DNA of 64,000 bases from Sycobia sp. Sy_11 (GCA_018907035.1 JACCIC010000027.1:1411501-1475500); one strand, 5' to 3'. Counted from the first letter of the stretch, positions 11,843 to 22,683 are shown. The notes: a model not told the origin generated them from the letters alone. A program made the numbers and translations.

Positions 11843-12572
11843 GTAAGCCTTTTTATTTTTGTAGCTGACATTTAAAGTATAAATAACCAAATAAATGGTT
11901 TAACATATACCACTAGTGAACCATTTATTCAAAATAAGTTGTTGGTAATTTTTAGTATATAAAACTTTATTTAATATAATATAAATATACAGCGCGTTTG
12001 TATTAAAACAACAATACGAATTACAATAGAAGTTATTTAAATATATAATAATGACAGGTAAAATGTATTTATGGAAAATTTAGTTACTGCGTGATGTCGT
12101 CTCGACGACCTCAACAGAACTGCTACACCTGCGGCTTGTCGAACGTCTCGACCATTGGGTGCAATAAACATCTCAGGTCAAAAGGGTCTTATACCTGGGC
12201 ATTCTGCCACTGCATTTGCAACTATATAGTATTATATTGTTATATATAGTCTTGTATATATTACAATCGAAATTCAAACATATGTCATTTAAATATTTAA
12301 AATAATGAATTGTTTATTTAAATACAGTAATATTCTTTTGACGTATGCAAACTAAAAGTTTGTTTTAAGAAATTCGATTCTGAATATTATTTATTCAGGG
12401 AATAGGATCTTCGATATGAATCATATTTATTTGCTTTAAAGAAATATTTTTTTTAATTACTATTTTTAATTTCCTATAAGGCAAACGAAATATAAAATGA
12501 AACTGCAGTACCTTAACTTATTAGGTCATCAGTTTTTTAGTTGTAAATTATAAATGAAACATCTATAATCTG

Positions 12573-12576
12573 AGAA

Positions 12577-12614
<38 letters not shown>

Positions 12615-12615
12615 C
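12573..12615. repeat. GA microsatellite
   Basis: GA tract with one AAAG interruption. Confidence 0.95.
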
Positions 12616-12699
12616 AATGTTGTAACAACAAAAAAAGATATACATATGATGTGTGTAAGACGAGTACCTGTATTTTATGCAATCGGAAAAGCAAGCGAC

Positions 12700-13270
12700 A
12701 TATGTGTATTGTTGAGCTGTGGGCGCGTATACAGGTTGTGAGTGGAATTGCACTTTGAAATTTTGCACGGACAGCGTTGACGTGAGCCCGCTGATCGGTC
12801 AAATAATAAAGAGATTGGACGTATGTCCAGTTGCCTGGTCTGCGCGCGTACCTGTCTATCTCTTTCTGGTTGTCTACCAAGTATGTGTGTCGGGCTGCTG
12901 TCTGGCGAGTTGTCTGGGACTGCGTGGGCGGAATCTTCTCTGTGGTACTATTTACCGCGCCGCAAGTTGGGCGCTGACGGGCATAAGTAGGACCCGAGAG
13001 TTGGAGGTAAAGTAAGTTGAGGTCTGAAGTGCTGCCCGGTCGGCCATCTCCGCAGGGGAGCTCTGGGGACTCGGTCGCTCAGCGGGGCTGGATGTAGCAC
13101 TCCTGCCGTTTGCGGTTGCTTCAGCCGTGGTCAGGACATCCGATACTATTTAAGTGCACGTGTGGTGAATAGAATAAGCACGTAGATTTAAACGCGATTT
13201 ACATTTAGTGCAAGAGGCAGAATCCAGGCTACAGCGGAGAGTCTCTAGACCTTGAAAAGTAGGTTTAAAT
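12700..13270. other. GC-rich block of unknown origin, candidate LTR
   Basis: About 570 bases markedly richer in GC than the flanking intron. It includes a TATA-like CTATTTAAG at about 13145 and G-rich stretches, a style shared with the LTRs at 21094 and 27725. No TG..CA ends or direct repeats could be fixed. It lies on the 3' side of the - strand Ty3/gypsy remains, separated by a mariner scrap, so it may be that element's LTR. A cryptic promoter is an alternative. Confidence 0.3.
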
Positions 13271-13399
13271 TATAGACAGGAATTGTTTGGAAAAATTGGG
13301 GGTATCTTGTCTCGCGTCGCTGTTATCTTGGCTATCTTTCGATCATCTTGGAGCTTTACCTCCCATTGTATTCAGAAAGATAATCTAAGATGATGGTTT

Positions 13400-13840
13400 C
13401 GAGGCGATTCAATCATTCACAAAATCTCGCACTTCCTGATCATGTCGGAAGTGCGTATCAACATGGTCATGCTGCACTGATTTGAATAGGTGATAATCAG
13501 AAGGCGCTATGTCTAGCGAGTACGCTGGGAGCGGCAGCACTTTCCATTTGAGTTCCAACAGGGTGTTTTTGACGACTTTGCAACATGTGGCCGATCGTTG
13601 TCGTGCAAGAGAATGACTAAGCATATTGCTGGCAATTGCTGGTCTATGTTCGATCAATTTCTGTTGGAAATCATTCAGTTCGCATTTGCATACCTCGGTA
13701 GTGTTGGTTTTGTTCGGTTTTAGCAACTCGTAGTACAGCACATCCTGCTGGTCTCACAAAATGCACAGAAATACCTTTTGTGATGGATGTGGTCAACATG
13801 TGGCCGAACATTGTCATGCAATGGTCGGTTATTGTTGTCC
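13400..13840 (-). pseudogene. mariner transposase C-terminal remnant
   Basis: On the - strand the motifs run WDQQDVLYYELLKPNKT, then (frameshifted) LLHDNDRPHVAK, then LKWKVLP.PAYSLDIAPSDYHLF. This is the order of the second and third catalytic-Asp regions of mariner transposases (HDN..SDYHLF). A second short HDNVRPHV-like scrap lies at about 13790-13830. The N-terminal half is missing and at least two frameshifts are present. Confidence 0.8.
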
Positions 13841-13849
13841 GCCGTTATC

Positions 13850-15200
13850 CTAGGTCTCTTCCGACACCTTTCATCGTTGTTGTAGTCGTTGGTGAGAATT
13901 TTTCAAGTCCGATATGTGGATTTTAGTCGTTTTACTATCGTTCAGGTCTCTCATTAAAAAAATTACAGGGGAAACGTTTTTTGTGATTTGACATGGTGCT
14001 ACAAATTCGGCGCTAGTTTGGCTGCAAATTTGTCCGGGCCTAAAGATTAGCCATAGTTGCGTCTGTAAACCATGTCGTTTACTTTAAAGGTGTCCTGCTT
14101 TCATCCTTTGTCGTAGTATTTAGTCTGTTTCTGGCAACCAGTGCTCATATTTTGTTTTATCATAGTGTGTACTGCCGGTAGTATTTTTATTCGATTGAAC
14201 CAATCCGTTGGAGTTAATTGGTACATTTGCGTTACTGTTCCTTGTGTGTGTCGGTACGTCGGCATTTCATGCGCGTTCTGCCCGAAATTCAAAAAGGCCG
14301 GCGATTCCTCCGTGCTCGTGTATACCGCGGTGTTCACCACAAATGCTAGTTCTTGCAGATGGAGATCCCAGTCCTTATGGTCACTAGTGACGAAGATTGT
14401 TATCATTGTCTGTATAAGTCGGTTTAACCGTTCGACTAGGTACGCTTGTATATGCTAGGACGTAGTCAACTGGTGCACGACTTCCAGTCCTGTTCACTTG
14501 ATCTTTAGCCAATTATGTCCGTGCCATTATCCGTTATCACGTGCCCAGGGCAGCCCAATATGATTTTATGAATTGTTCTTAAATGCTTTGGTGATTGTTT
14601 CGCTTTTCGTCTTTTTAAGCGATCGCATTTTTACATATTCGGTAAATAAATCCTGGAAGATGAATAGCTTCCTTCACTGCTCTTTGCTAGCCGCGAATAG
14701 CCCCATTATGTCTGCTGCAACGCTGATCCATGGCCCTTCTATGTTTCTTTGCGTCATGTTTAATCCGATTTATTTTGGATCCGGTGGACACTCGTTGTAA
14801 TATCTTATATATTTGGGTCACCGGACAGTGCTTAATGTATTTGTATTCATGTCTTCGTATTTCAGGCCAGTAATATTTCTGGCTGACTTTGTTTAATGTT
14901 TTCTTCGTACTGAAATGTCCTGATGATGGTTTATCATGGCACTCACGAAGCACTCGATCTGGATCGCTTAGCGGAATCACTAGCTTCCAGTAGTCTTGAC
15001 TGTTTCCTAGCGTCTCTGTTTGTCCAATCCGCGTATCATTCCTGATGTTTTTGGATTTCTCTAGCTTTATCATCGTATCATTTGTCTCACTCGATGTTGG
15101 AGAGGGTGGAGGTAGGGTAGTCAGCTGGCTGGGGGGACCTGAAAAGGGTATCTGTACGTGGTGTAGAGCTCCTTTACGGTGGAAAATTTCCATATTATAT
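13850..15200 (-). pseudogene. Ty3/gypsy integrase remnant
   Basis: Read on the - strand, 15030-14850 has an integrase zinc-binding region (HDKPSSGHFSTKKTL followed by KYYWPEI and later HC). A damaged catalytic core follows, with remnants of DNG (about 14530) and LVERLNRLIQTMI (about 14450-14400). Next come ELAFVVNTAVYTSTEESPA (14360-14300) and a C-terminal FKVNDMVYRRN / LGPDKFAAKL stretch (about 14090-14020). This order matches Ty3/gypsy polyproteins. Many stops and frameshifts are present. Confidence 0.85.
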
Positions 15201-15229
15201 GCCTGTAGTGCGGTTGCCCATCTTGATCG

Positions 15230-15600
15230 GCGGCCTGTTGCTTCTTTAACTGTATGTAGCCATTATAGGCTACTATAGTTAATGATGACCGTAAATTTCT
15301 CACCTAGCAGATATCCGGTGAATTTTTTCACGGCTTACAAGGCGGCCAGGCACTTTTTCTCTGTGACCGTATAAGTCAGCGCCCTTCTCGCGTAGACAAT
15401 CAGGTGTCCGTTGCCTTCGTGAATTGGGCTCAACACCGCCCCTAAGGCATAATTTCTTGCATCCGTTTGTAGGACGTATGGTTTATTTTGTACAGAGCGC
15501 GCTAAGATTGACGCTTGCGTTGGCAGAATTCGAAGCTTGTCAAAAGCCTCCTACTGAGCTTCTTCACAATACCATTTGATGTTCTTTTTTAATAACTTCG
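15230..15600 (-). pseudogene. Ty3/gypsy RNase H remnant
   Basis: Translation of the - strand gives EAFDKL, PYVLQTDARNYALGAVLSP, a Tyr/Ala-Arg segment, VTEKKCLAAL and KKFTGYLLGEKFTVI. These are the hallmarks of Ty3/gypsy RNase H following the reverse transcriptase thumb. The first Asp (TDA) and the Glu (TEK) regions remain, while the usual TDH third region reads INYSSL. The reverse transcriptase palm upstream is missing: Gag-like sequence begins within about 70 bases, so a deletion removed RT. Confidence 0.8.
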
Positions 15601-15649
15601 TTAGTAGCAGCTTGATTTTGGTTCGATCTTTACTTTGGTATTTCTGCTT

Positions 15650-16350
15650 GGTGATCTCATTCTCACCACAGTTATAGCAGTAAATTTGCTCTCGGTCACG
15701 GTATCTGTCTGTCTAGTATCCTGGCTTCTTGCATGTCCAGCAAGGTCTCATATCGTCGCTTTGTTGTGGATCATTTTGCCGTGGTGAGTGCTGATTATCA
15801 TATTCAGGTTTATATTGGTCGTGTCTAGCGGACGATCGCCATTCACTACGGTATCTGTAATTGTTTTGGTCATCTTGTTTGGCCGTTTGTTACAGTGTCG
15901 GTAGTCATTTCGATCACCATCTCGATTCGAAGATCTATACTGTTCGCGACCGTGGCTGCCAATTTCGGTCGCCTTTATGTGGGTGGTAAAAAGTCGGAAG
16001 GATCGGAACTGATTTCCCTACCCAGATGCCGTGAGTTCAAGAGGGTGAACTCCTGGTGCCACACAATGTCCGGGATAATCCTTGTAAAATCGACAGGTGT
16101 ATAAGAGAGATGGCGATAAGGTGTTGATAGCTCTAAGGTCTTCCTTCTTCCTTCAGGCTGTTCCTCTGCTCGGCACGCAGTCTCGCGGTTCACAATCGCG
16201 CGCGAACACTCGCATTTATTCACGAATATAAATACAGGACCGCAAAATCGGCGGCCACAGTATACAGAAATTAAATTACGCGCACATAGAATATGTATGG
16301 TAATCGGAGGCTTGTCCGCCTCGAGCAGAAGAACGGTGAACCTGGCCAAT
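15650..16350 (-). pseudogene. Ty3/gypsy Gag-like remnant with zinc-knuckle region
   Basis: On the - strand a Gln/Asp/Arg/Asn-rich segment (QDDQNNYRYRSEWRSSARHD) runs into CWTCKKPGY and then IYCYNCGENE, a nucleocapsid-like pair of Cys motifs. Upstream (about 16350-15975) an open frame includes TPVDFTRIIPDIVWHQEFTL; its assignment to Gag is tentative. The fragment is joined directly to RNase H sequence. Confidence 0.6.
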
Positions 16351-16589
16351 AGCGCCTGTCGCTATCACAACGGGACTAATCCACTCGCAGGTTAATCTAC
16401 AAATTACGCGTTGATCAAGCATTTTGCATACTTGCACACGCATCGTCAGCTCAGTTTTCTGAGAAACCGAATAGTACCGCTGCTGAATCTGTCATGCATC
16501 GCCGACATCGATCTGAAGAGCTCGACGTTGACTGTCGTTCATATCAGTTCAACCGAAAAAGGTAAGCGAATATGCCGAGGTGATTGAGA

Positions 16590-16865
16590 CGATGCAAAGT
16601 TATTGAGGTACAGGATCCGCTGCACCAGATCCGCAGACCTCTATTGACATAGTATTATCGTGAGGATGAATGATCGCATTGAAAGTGCGATACAAGTCTG
16701 TGTCGAGAAGATAGTTAGTTTCCAACTCAGGAATTATAATGACCGCTAATCTCATTTCGATGTCTGCAATCGTAAAAGGAATGCTTACTTGGCCTATGAT
16801 CGGCTGAATTTTTCCCGTGTCGAGTCGAGCGTCAGCTCCGGGGATGGGCCGAACTAAATGACCGA
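16590..16865 (-). pseudogene. Ty3/gypsy aspartic protease-like remnant
   Basis: The - strand reads ARLDTGKIQPIIGQVSIP, then FTIADIEMRLAVIIIPELE and TNYLLDTDLYRTFNAII. This fits the second half of a retroviral-type protease, where a LLG.DF-like loop is followed by a buried region. No DSG/DTG catalytic triplet in the proper setting was confirmed. It lies 5' of the Gag-like fragment on the coding strand, the reverse of the normal gag-pro-pol order, so it is probably a separate fragment. Confidence 0.55.
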
Positions 16866-17703
16866 GCGCAGATGCAATCTACAAGTCTCAAGAGAGATAG
16901 AAATAAAATTGAGCTTCCCCTTCCAAAAACATTGCTTCGACGCCGGGGCGGGCGCAGATGCGAAAACACTAGTCTGAATACGGCGGCTGGCGGCCTTCGG
17001 GGCTGTGGACTTTCAAAATGGTATTGACTGACCAATTTGACATTCTAGCGATATCAGCAAGCGTTACTCGACTTTAATTTATGAATCGTCTTCAACGCGT
17101 TCTTGATTGAACTATTTTATAAAACTATTTTGTAAAAAACAAATTTCGGAAACAACTTCTATGAATAAAATTTGTTATGAATTTATCAAAGACGCGACAA
17201 CATTTTCTAAAAATGCTTTTGACATTTTAAACATTTTTTAAAAAATTTTACATTCTCTAGTTCATTCTGAGCATTTGTATTCTAATAATTTTTTCACAAA
17301 AAATACTGGTTGACCAGCAAAATATGATTCAATGTTGATATGATCTTATATTATATGTGTTACATGTTCATCATTTTTACACTTCAAAAACAATTGAATT
17401 GTACTTCTGTCGACTGCCCATATACAAATTAATAAATATTTTTTTTTTTATTGGTCTTACAGTCCAATCAATTTCAACCAAAAATAAAATAAAATAAAAT
17501 AAAAATAAAAAATAATAAAAATAAAAAATAAAAATTAAAAATAAAAATTAAATTAAAAATTCAATTAAAATGATAATGACAGTCAGACTGTCCTTGTTTA
17601 CATTCACCCCCGTAGACTAATCTGAAAATAAAATATTAGCTGAAAAAATTCTTTGTTAGTAAAGTGCAGTCTGACTGTCCCCAACACCCTTACCTAATTG
17701 AAG

Positions 17704-17751
17704 ACTTGTCCAACGTTTCGAGCTCGCTACGGCTCCTCATCAGGGACTAAT
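17704..17751 (-). ncRNA. Hammerhead-ribozyme-like motif, left copy
   Basis: Reverse complement of the motif at 18681-18726. On the - strand it reads GTCC-CTGATGA-stem II-CGAAAC-GTT-GGAC. Penelope-like elements are known to carry hammerhead motifs in their terminal repeats, so position and sequence agree. Confidence 0.65.
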
Positions 17752-17848
17752 CTAAACCTTATATTCTAATCTATATATACTCATCCCCACCACCAAATTT
17801 CGTAAATTAAATATAAATTCCCCCTCTACACAAATTGTCCAAAACCAA

Positions 17849-18208
17849 TCAATTTAATAAGGAATGATAAACACTGTCCAATCTACCAGACTCTAACATT
17901 AAATTCACATTATTTCGATTCTTGGAAATGTGAATACTTTCAAGACTCTCCCGTTTATACTTATTATTAATACCATATTCCAAAATATCCACATTCACAA
18001 AATCAAAAGAATGTAAAAACTTTAAACAATGCTCTTTTAAACCAGAAGTAATATGTGAGCTACGTAAACTATATTTATGCTCATAAATTCTCTTTTTTAA
18101 ATATCTACCTGTTTGTCCAATATAGTATTTATCACAATCCATGCAATTAATCTTGTAAACAACTCCTGATTTTAAGCATAAATCATCCTTATCTTTGCAA
18201 TTATTAAT
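17849..18208 (-). CDS. GIY-YIG endonuclease domain, Penelope-like element, left copy
   Basis: Mirror copy of the + strand ORF at 18218-18580, with the same protein on the opposite strand. It contains VVYKINCMDCDKYYIGQTGR (GIY and YIG signatures), a downstream KKRIYEHK Arg/His segment, and ends LDSVYHSLLN. In Penelope-like elements this nuclease domain follows the reverse transcriptase and nicks the target DNA. Here RT is missing, so this is a 5'-truncated element fragment. The open frame is unbroken to the palindrome centre. Confidence 0.8.
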   Translation of the reverse strand: MNNCKDKDDLCLKSGVVYKINCMDCDKYYIGQTGRYLKKRIYEHKYSLRSSHITSGLKEHCLKFLHSFDFVNVDILEYGINNKYKRESLESIHISKNRNNVNLMLESGRLDSVYHSLLN

Positions 18209-18217
18209 TTAAGTAGA

Positions 18218-18580
18218 TTGTTTAATAATTGCAAAGATAAGGATGATTTATGCTTAAAATCAGGAGTTGTTTACAAGATTAATTGCATGGATTGTGATAA
18301 ATACTATATTGGACAAACAGGTAGATATTTAAAAAAGAGAATTTATGAGCATAAATATAGTTTACGTAGCTCACATATTACTTCTGGTTTAAAAGAGCAT
18401 TGTTTAAAGTTTTTACATTCTTTTGATTTTGTGAATGTGGATATTTTGGAATATGGTATTAATAATAAGTATAAACGGGAGAGTCTTGAAAGTATTCACA
18501 TTTCCAAGAATCGAAATAATGTGAATTTAATGTTAGAGTCTGGTAGATTGGACAGTGTTTATCATTCCTTATTAAATTGA
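18218..18580 (+). CDS. GIY-YIG endonuclease domain, Penelope-like element, right copy
   Basis: A 120-codon open frame from an ATG at the palindrome centre to TGA. About residues 17-36 carry the GIY-YIG signature (VVYKI..CDKYYIGQTGR), with Cys residues CMDC before the YIG. The Arg of KKRIYEHK (about residues 39-46) matches the conserved catalytic-side position. The rest is Lys/Asn/Ser-rich. The ATG is probably fortuitous because natural Penelope proteins begin with RT far upstream. Expression would depend on chance promoters. The frame itself is undamaged. Confidence 0.8.
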   Translation: MFNNCKDKDDLCLKSGVVYKINCMDCDKYYIGQTGRYLKKRIYEHKYSLRSSHITSGLKEHCLKFLHSFDFVNVDILEYGINNKYKRESLESIHISKNRNNVNLMLESGRLDSVYHSLLN

Positions 18581-18680
18581 TTGGTTTTGGACAATTTGTG
18601 TAGAGGGGGAATTTATATTTAATTTACGAAATTTGGTGGTGGGGATGAGTATATATAGATTAGAATATAAGGTTTAGATT

Positions 18681-18726
18681 AGTCCCTGATGAGGAGCCGT
18701 AGCGAGCTCGAAACGTTGGACAAGTC
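18681..18726 (+). ncRNA. Hammerhead-ribozyme-like motif, right copy
   Basis: CTGATGA at 18686-18692 and GAAAC at 18710-18714 match the two conserved core strands. Between them GGAGC..GAGCTC can form stem II. GTCC before the core pairs with GGAC at 18718-18721 (start of stem I), leaving a very short stem III and GTT as a possible cleavage site. Minimal stem III hammerheads are described for Penelope-like elements. Activity is not tested. Confidence 0.65.
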
Positions 18727-19039
18727 TTCAATTAGGTAAGGGTGTTGGGGACAATCAGACTGCACTTTACTAACAAAGAATTTTTTCAGCTAATATTTTA
18801 TTTTCAGATTAGTCTACGGGGGTGAATGTAAACAAGGACAGTCTGACTGTCATTATCATTTTAATTGAATTTTTAATTTAATTTTTATTTTTAATTTTTA
18901 TTTTTTATTTTTATTATTTTTTATTTTTATTTTATTTTATTTTATTTTTGGTTGAAATTGATTGGACTGTAAGACCAATAAAAAAAAATATTTATTAATT
19001 TACACTTCAAAAAATTTTAGCAAATGTTATTTTACAGTG

Positions 19040-19390
19040 TTTTAAAATTTAGCATTGTACTATAATTGCATTTGGAGTTTTTGAATCATTATAACGTTTC
19101 CCTAATTATCCTCAGAATAGCTATCGCGGTAACGCTAGGATCAGTTTGAAAGCATAAGGAGGTTTACAGTAAAATTGAGAAAATAACTGACCTCAGTTTT
19201 TAGTTACAAAAATAATACAAAGTATCTATTTAAATTAATATATACAAATAAAACATGGATTATATATGAGAACACTACTTTTTTGACGGAAAGGTCATCC
19301 CTTTATACACGAAAATTTAGTCAATCAGGTATTTATGCCGCCGCTCGACTAATTTTATATTGAGCCGCCGAAAATTAGTGGTAATAAATT
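19040..19390 (+). mobile_element. Copy of the hairpin-bearing dispersed repeat family (ends only)
   Basis: Starts AACGTTTCCC and has GATAGCTATCGCGGTAACG, then TATACACGAAAATTTAGTC and a GCCGCCGCTCGACTAATTT block. Close relatives of each piece occur in the same order at 48745-48960 and 49327-50180. The central hairpin units present in the 49-50 kb copy are missing here. Confidence 0.6.
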
Positions 19391-19419
19391 ATATTAATAA
19401 TAATTACAATCATTCAATA

Positions 19420-19640
19420 AATATTTCTATTAGTCTTACAGTCCAATTAAAGAAATTAAATTTAATACATAATAATATTAATATGTATTTATATCAATAT
19501 TAATACTTATCAAAATATAATTAATTGGAAATTATAATGACAGTCCGACAGTCAGACTGTCTTTATTTAAAATCACCCCTGTAGACTAATATGAAATAAA
19601 AATACAAAACTGCAAATTTTAAATTGCAGTTCAAGCACGT
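19420..19640 (-). mobile_element. Diverged Penelope-like terminal fragment
   Basis: Shares with the outer parts of the palindrome arms a CAATAAATATTT..TCTTACAGTCCAAT segment and a TAATGACAGTC..CAGACTGTC..CACCCC.GTAGACTAAT segment, in the same order. No ORF remains. Confidence 0.65.
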
Positions 19641-20085
19641 GTTTCAGAGTGCAGTTTATTTATGTTTCTGTTATAGGGCACGAACTTTTTATTGCTTCAG
19701 CAGACATACATTCCAGATTGTTGCAATCCTAAAAATTATTATAAATGAACTTACATGTATTGTAGAACAAGATGAAAAAAGAATTTTGCGAGGATAAATG
19801 ATACTGATGGGCAAAACTGCAGTTGTAGAAAGCGCTTTCAGGGAACTTGGAACACGATGGATTGTGACGTCTGGGCATATTCACTCTTTCGTGCACATCA
19901 GCTTTATTCGAAGTACACACGTATATTTTTATATAATATGCCGGTGCCTTCGATGTACCCTGGCTTGTTTTTGAGCCTGGAGTTTCCTTCACTAGCTGGG
20001 AAATATCTTATTAAACAATTGAATAAGAAAAATAAAAAATCTCGTTTTATTTTAAAATGCTTCCTACGATCGGTTAGATAAACCG

Positions 20086-20342
20086 GAGTCCAAGGGCTTC
20101 ACTTGAATACAGATTCCTTTTCTTTGAAAAGGAAAGCCGTATTCGCCTCGGCCTACTGATTTATTTCCCTCAATGAGAATATATATATTTGCGTGCAATA
20201 AAAAAAAAAGAGGAGTATGTACCCTCCTTCCCCGGATGAAATGGAAACAGAGTGAGACAGAGGAGAGAGAAAATGAAAATAATAACTAAATTATAATTAA
20301 ACTTTATTTCTTACTTTTAAAATTCGGCTGTTGAACACATAC

Positions 20343-20392
<50 letters not shown>

Positions 20393-20500
20393 GCTGATAC
20401 GACGTTCTGGAGATTCTGCGAGACTATTGCCTGGCTGACTGGCACTGACTTCTTGACTGACTGCTTCTGACTTTTTGTGGAAAAATCAGGGCTTTATATA
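20086..20500 (+). mobile_element. Dispersed repeat related to 30480-31250
   Basis: Shared landmarks with the copy at 30480 are GCCTCGGCCT followed by a pyrimidine-rich run, CCTTCCCCGGA, an A-rich tract with AATAA, AAACTTTATTTCTTAC-like sequence and then a long GA microsatellite (20350-20391). The pattern suggests an LTR or other retroelement end whose GA tract is part of the unit. No coding sequence. Confidence 0.5.
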
Positions 20501-20586
20501 CCCGATTTTTCTATCTCTATCCACAATCCCTCACTCTGCTTCTCGTTTTTATGGCTTATTTTATTATTTAATGATTTTTCTTATTG

Positions 20587-20669
<83 letters not shown>
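20587..20669. repeat. GT microsatellite
   Basis: Perfect GT tract of about 80 bases; Val/Cys alternating frames across it are artefacts. Confidence 0.95.
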
Positions 20670-20670
<1 letters not shown>

Positions 20671-21055
20671 ACTTTAATGTTTATATATTGGTTATATACG
20701 TTTATAGTATATATATTTTTATATATTTCTTAAAATTAATATTATTTTACTATAACTACTTAGGTCGATGTTACAGAATATCTCGCGCCGTGCATGGAAT
20801 CAGCTAATAAATTTTCCAGAATCTTATTGTCATTTGAATAATTTTTGTCATATTTATCTGTTATATGATTCTCTGACAGAATGTGATACGAGTGTACATA
20901 ATTTCTCTAATTTTGCAAGCACTCTTAAATGATTTTAGTGCATGCATTATAACAGTTTACGAATATGTAATTATTATAAATTAAAGAGTGATGTTTATTA
21001 TCGTAATACTTTATAAATTTTTCTGGAAAAAAATCCTGTAAAATTTAAAGAAATA

Positions 21056-21093
<38 letters not shown>

Positions 21094-21096
<3 letters not shown>

Positions 21097-21696
21097 AACG
21101 GCGTTTTCGCCGTTCACCTTACGTTAGATTCGACGCTGCACGTAGCCGTGGATACTCCGTGCTTCCACCTAGACCCTGATGAATAGAATCGGGAGGGACA
21201 AGAAATTAACCCACGCGGAGTTTAGTTTTAACATAGGCTTCGCGCTTTTATTTATTTACACACGTACTCTCACATACACGTTACGTATCTCACATACGCG
21301 GTGTTGGTGGTGTAATGGCGGTCGAAGAGCTGATCGCTCTCCCGATGTGAACACTAACTGCGACGAGAACCGTCGGGGCTTGGAACAGAGTGTTCGCGAG
21401 GTCCTGTCTGTCTTTTGAATCGTATCCTGGTTGGTGCATTACAGCACACGAGCCACTCACAGTGCGGGGCTGGCTATACTCGAAGGTTAAGACGTACCTG
21501 AGACGGCGTACGGACGTAGTGACAAATGCGTCAATCTTGCACCGTGTCTCGACAGAGAAGAACGCCTTCGCTTCTCTCTCGGTCGAGCGTCGCATTGCGC
21601 GGCGCTTCGCGCGCGCCCTTTTGGCAGCGCGTCTGTATTATTTGCGCTTACGCGCGCATGCGATTTTAAACGCAGGGACCGTCGATCGGGACGGTT

Positions 21697-21699
<3 letters not shown>
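21094..21699 (+). mobile_element. Solo LTR in a TA tract
   Basis: A 606-bp GC-rich block starts TGTAACGGCG and ends GGGACGGTTACA, with TG..CA ends and terminal TGTAAC/GTTACA inverted repeats. It is embedded in a TA microsatellite with ATAT on each side (21090-21093 and 21700-21703), consistent with a 4-bp duplication. Gypsy-type elements that prefer TATATA targets show this pattern. The LTR opens with a perfect hairpin, AACGGCG-TTTT-CGCCGTT (21097-21114). No internal domain is present. ORFs on both strands are not genes. Confidence 0.85.
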
Positions 21700-21740
<41 letters not shown>

Positions 21741-22523
21741 TACCATATTTCCATATAACAGAAATTTCATTCACTGTTATTGTATTTTAGTATTTTTGAT
21801 TTATTTGTAATGAAAAATCATTAAAAATTAGGCAAAGGTTTCTATAAATAATTTTTGCAGCTTTGGAACATTAATATTATACATTAAATTGGTTGAATTA
21901 ATACTAAAATAGTGAAAAGCATTAAAAACTTTACATATAATAATATGGTATATAACTATAATAATATATTTTTCACCATGCATAGACGGTAATTTTGCAT
22001 AAAAATTTTAATAATTTTTATTAGTTCTGAGCAGCTTAAGTTTATCTAGAATTTCGTGGAATCTGCGCCTTGAAAGGTTAAACAATTTGGTAGCGTTATA
22101 GATAGCAAAATACTGTTAACAAACATAGATGGCACCAATGAAAATATAATACCTTTCAAATTTTTGGAATATAAAAATTCATAAAGTGAAGGAATGCAAT
22201 AAAGTCCGCTTCATAAAATGAAGCATATTTTTTTATTAGTCCACTTTGAAATAATTGTGTCAATGTTAAACGATATTCTTATGATGAAAATAAAAGAACT
22301 AATAAAAGAATTGATACCACGTTGAATTTCTGCTAAACGAAAATTCGACACGAAACCAAAGGATAATGTAAAACGATAATGTAATTTTACTACTGATCGC
22401 ATGCTTTTGACAACCACTTAAAGGCATCAGCTGTACTAAACTTTTGTTGATAAAAATATGTAAATAATACATCTCAAGTTTTTCTCGCATTAAAATATTA
22501 ATATTATTATATTAATTTTTTAG

Positions 22524-22683
22524 TTCTGGCTGTTCTTCTCTATCACAGAAGAAACGTCTGTTAGCAAAAGTACAATCAGAGTGTAATACGATTAATGTAC
22601 CAACAAAAGCGGAACCCGGTATTGAATACATACCATCTCATCCTTGCCACGCTGTAGTTTGCAAAGAGGCGCCGACGTATCAG
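22524..22683 (+). CDS. Hipk: Hipk exon (CSSLSQKKRLLAKVQ region)
   Basis: A pyrimidine-rich acceptor ends TTTTTAG at 22523 and the donor is CAG|GTACAA at 22684. The incoming AG plus T gives Ser, and 160 bases then finish exactly on a codon boundary. The translation is S-SGCSSLSQKKRLLAKVQSE, then CNTINVPTKAEPGIEYIPSH and PCHAVVCKEAPTYQ, with no stop. It joins the preceding exon in frame and ends phase 0, matching the next exon. It is Hipk by continuity with 11585-11842 and 47305 onward. A competing acceptor (TATCACAG, 22548) would break the frame. Confidence 0.75.

Larger units (their letters stand above)
17378..19013. mobile_element. Head-to-head pair of Penelope-like element 3' ends
   Basis: Two arms (17426-18205 and 18234-19001) are almost perfect reverse complements around a 28-base centre. 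One substitution was noticed near the outer ends, along with small differences in A/T runs. Each arm holds a GIY-YIG ORF, a hammerhead-like motif and an AT-rich tail. The whole structure is flanked by TACACTTCAAAAA at 17378-17390 and 19001-19013, a 13-bp direct repeat consistent with a single insertion event. An extra 35 bases sit only on the left (17391-17425). Reverse transcriptase sequence is absent from both arms. High arm identity implies a young event or gene conversion. Confidence 0.85.

Noticed and set aside
20475..20807. Val/Cys repeat protein
   Set aside because: Translation of a GT microsatellite; the same applies to 63626-63958.
22549..22683. Alternative Hipk exon start at the TATCACAG acceptor
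   Set aside because: It would not join the preceding exon in frame, whereas 22524 gives a continuous frame.
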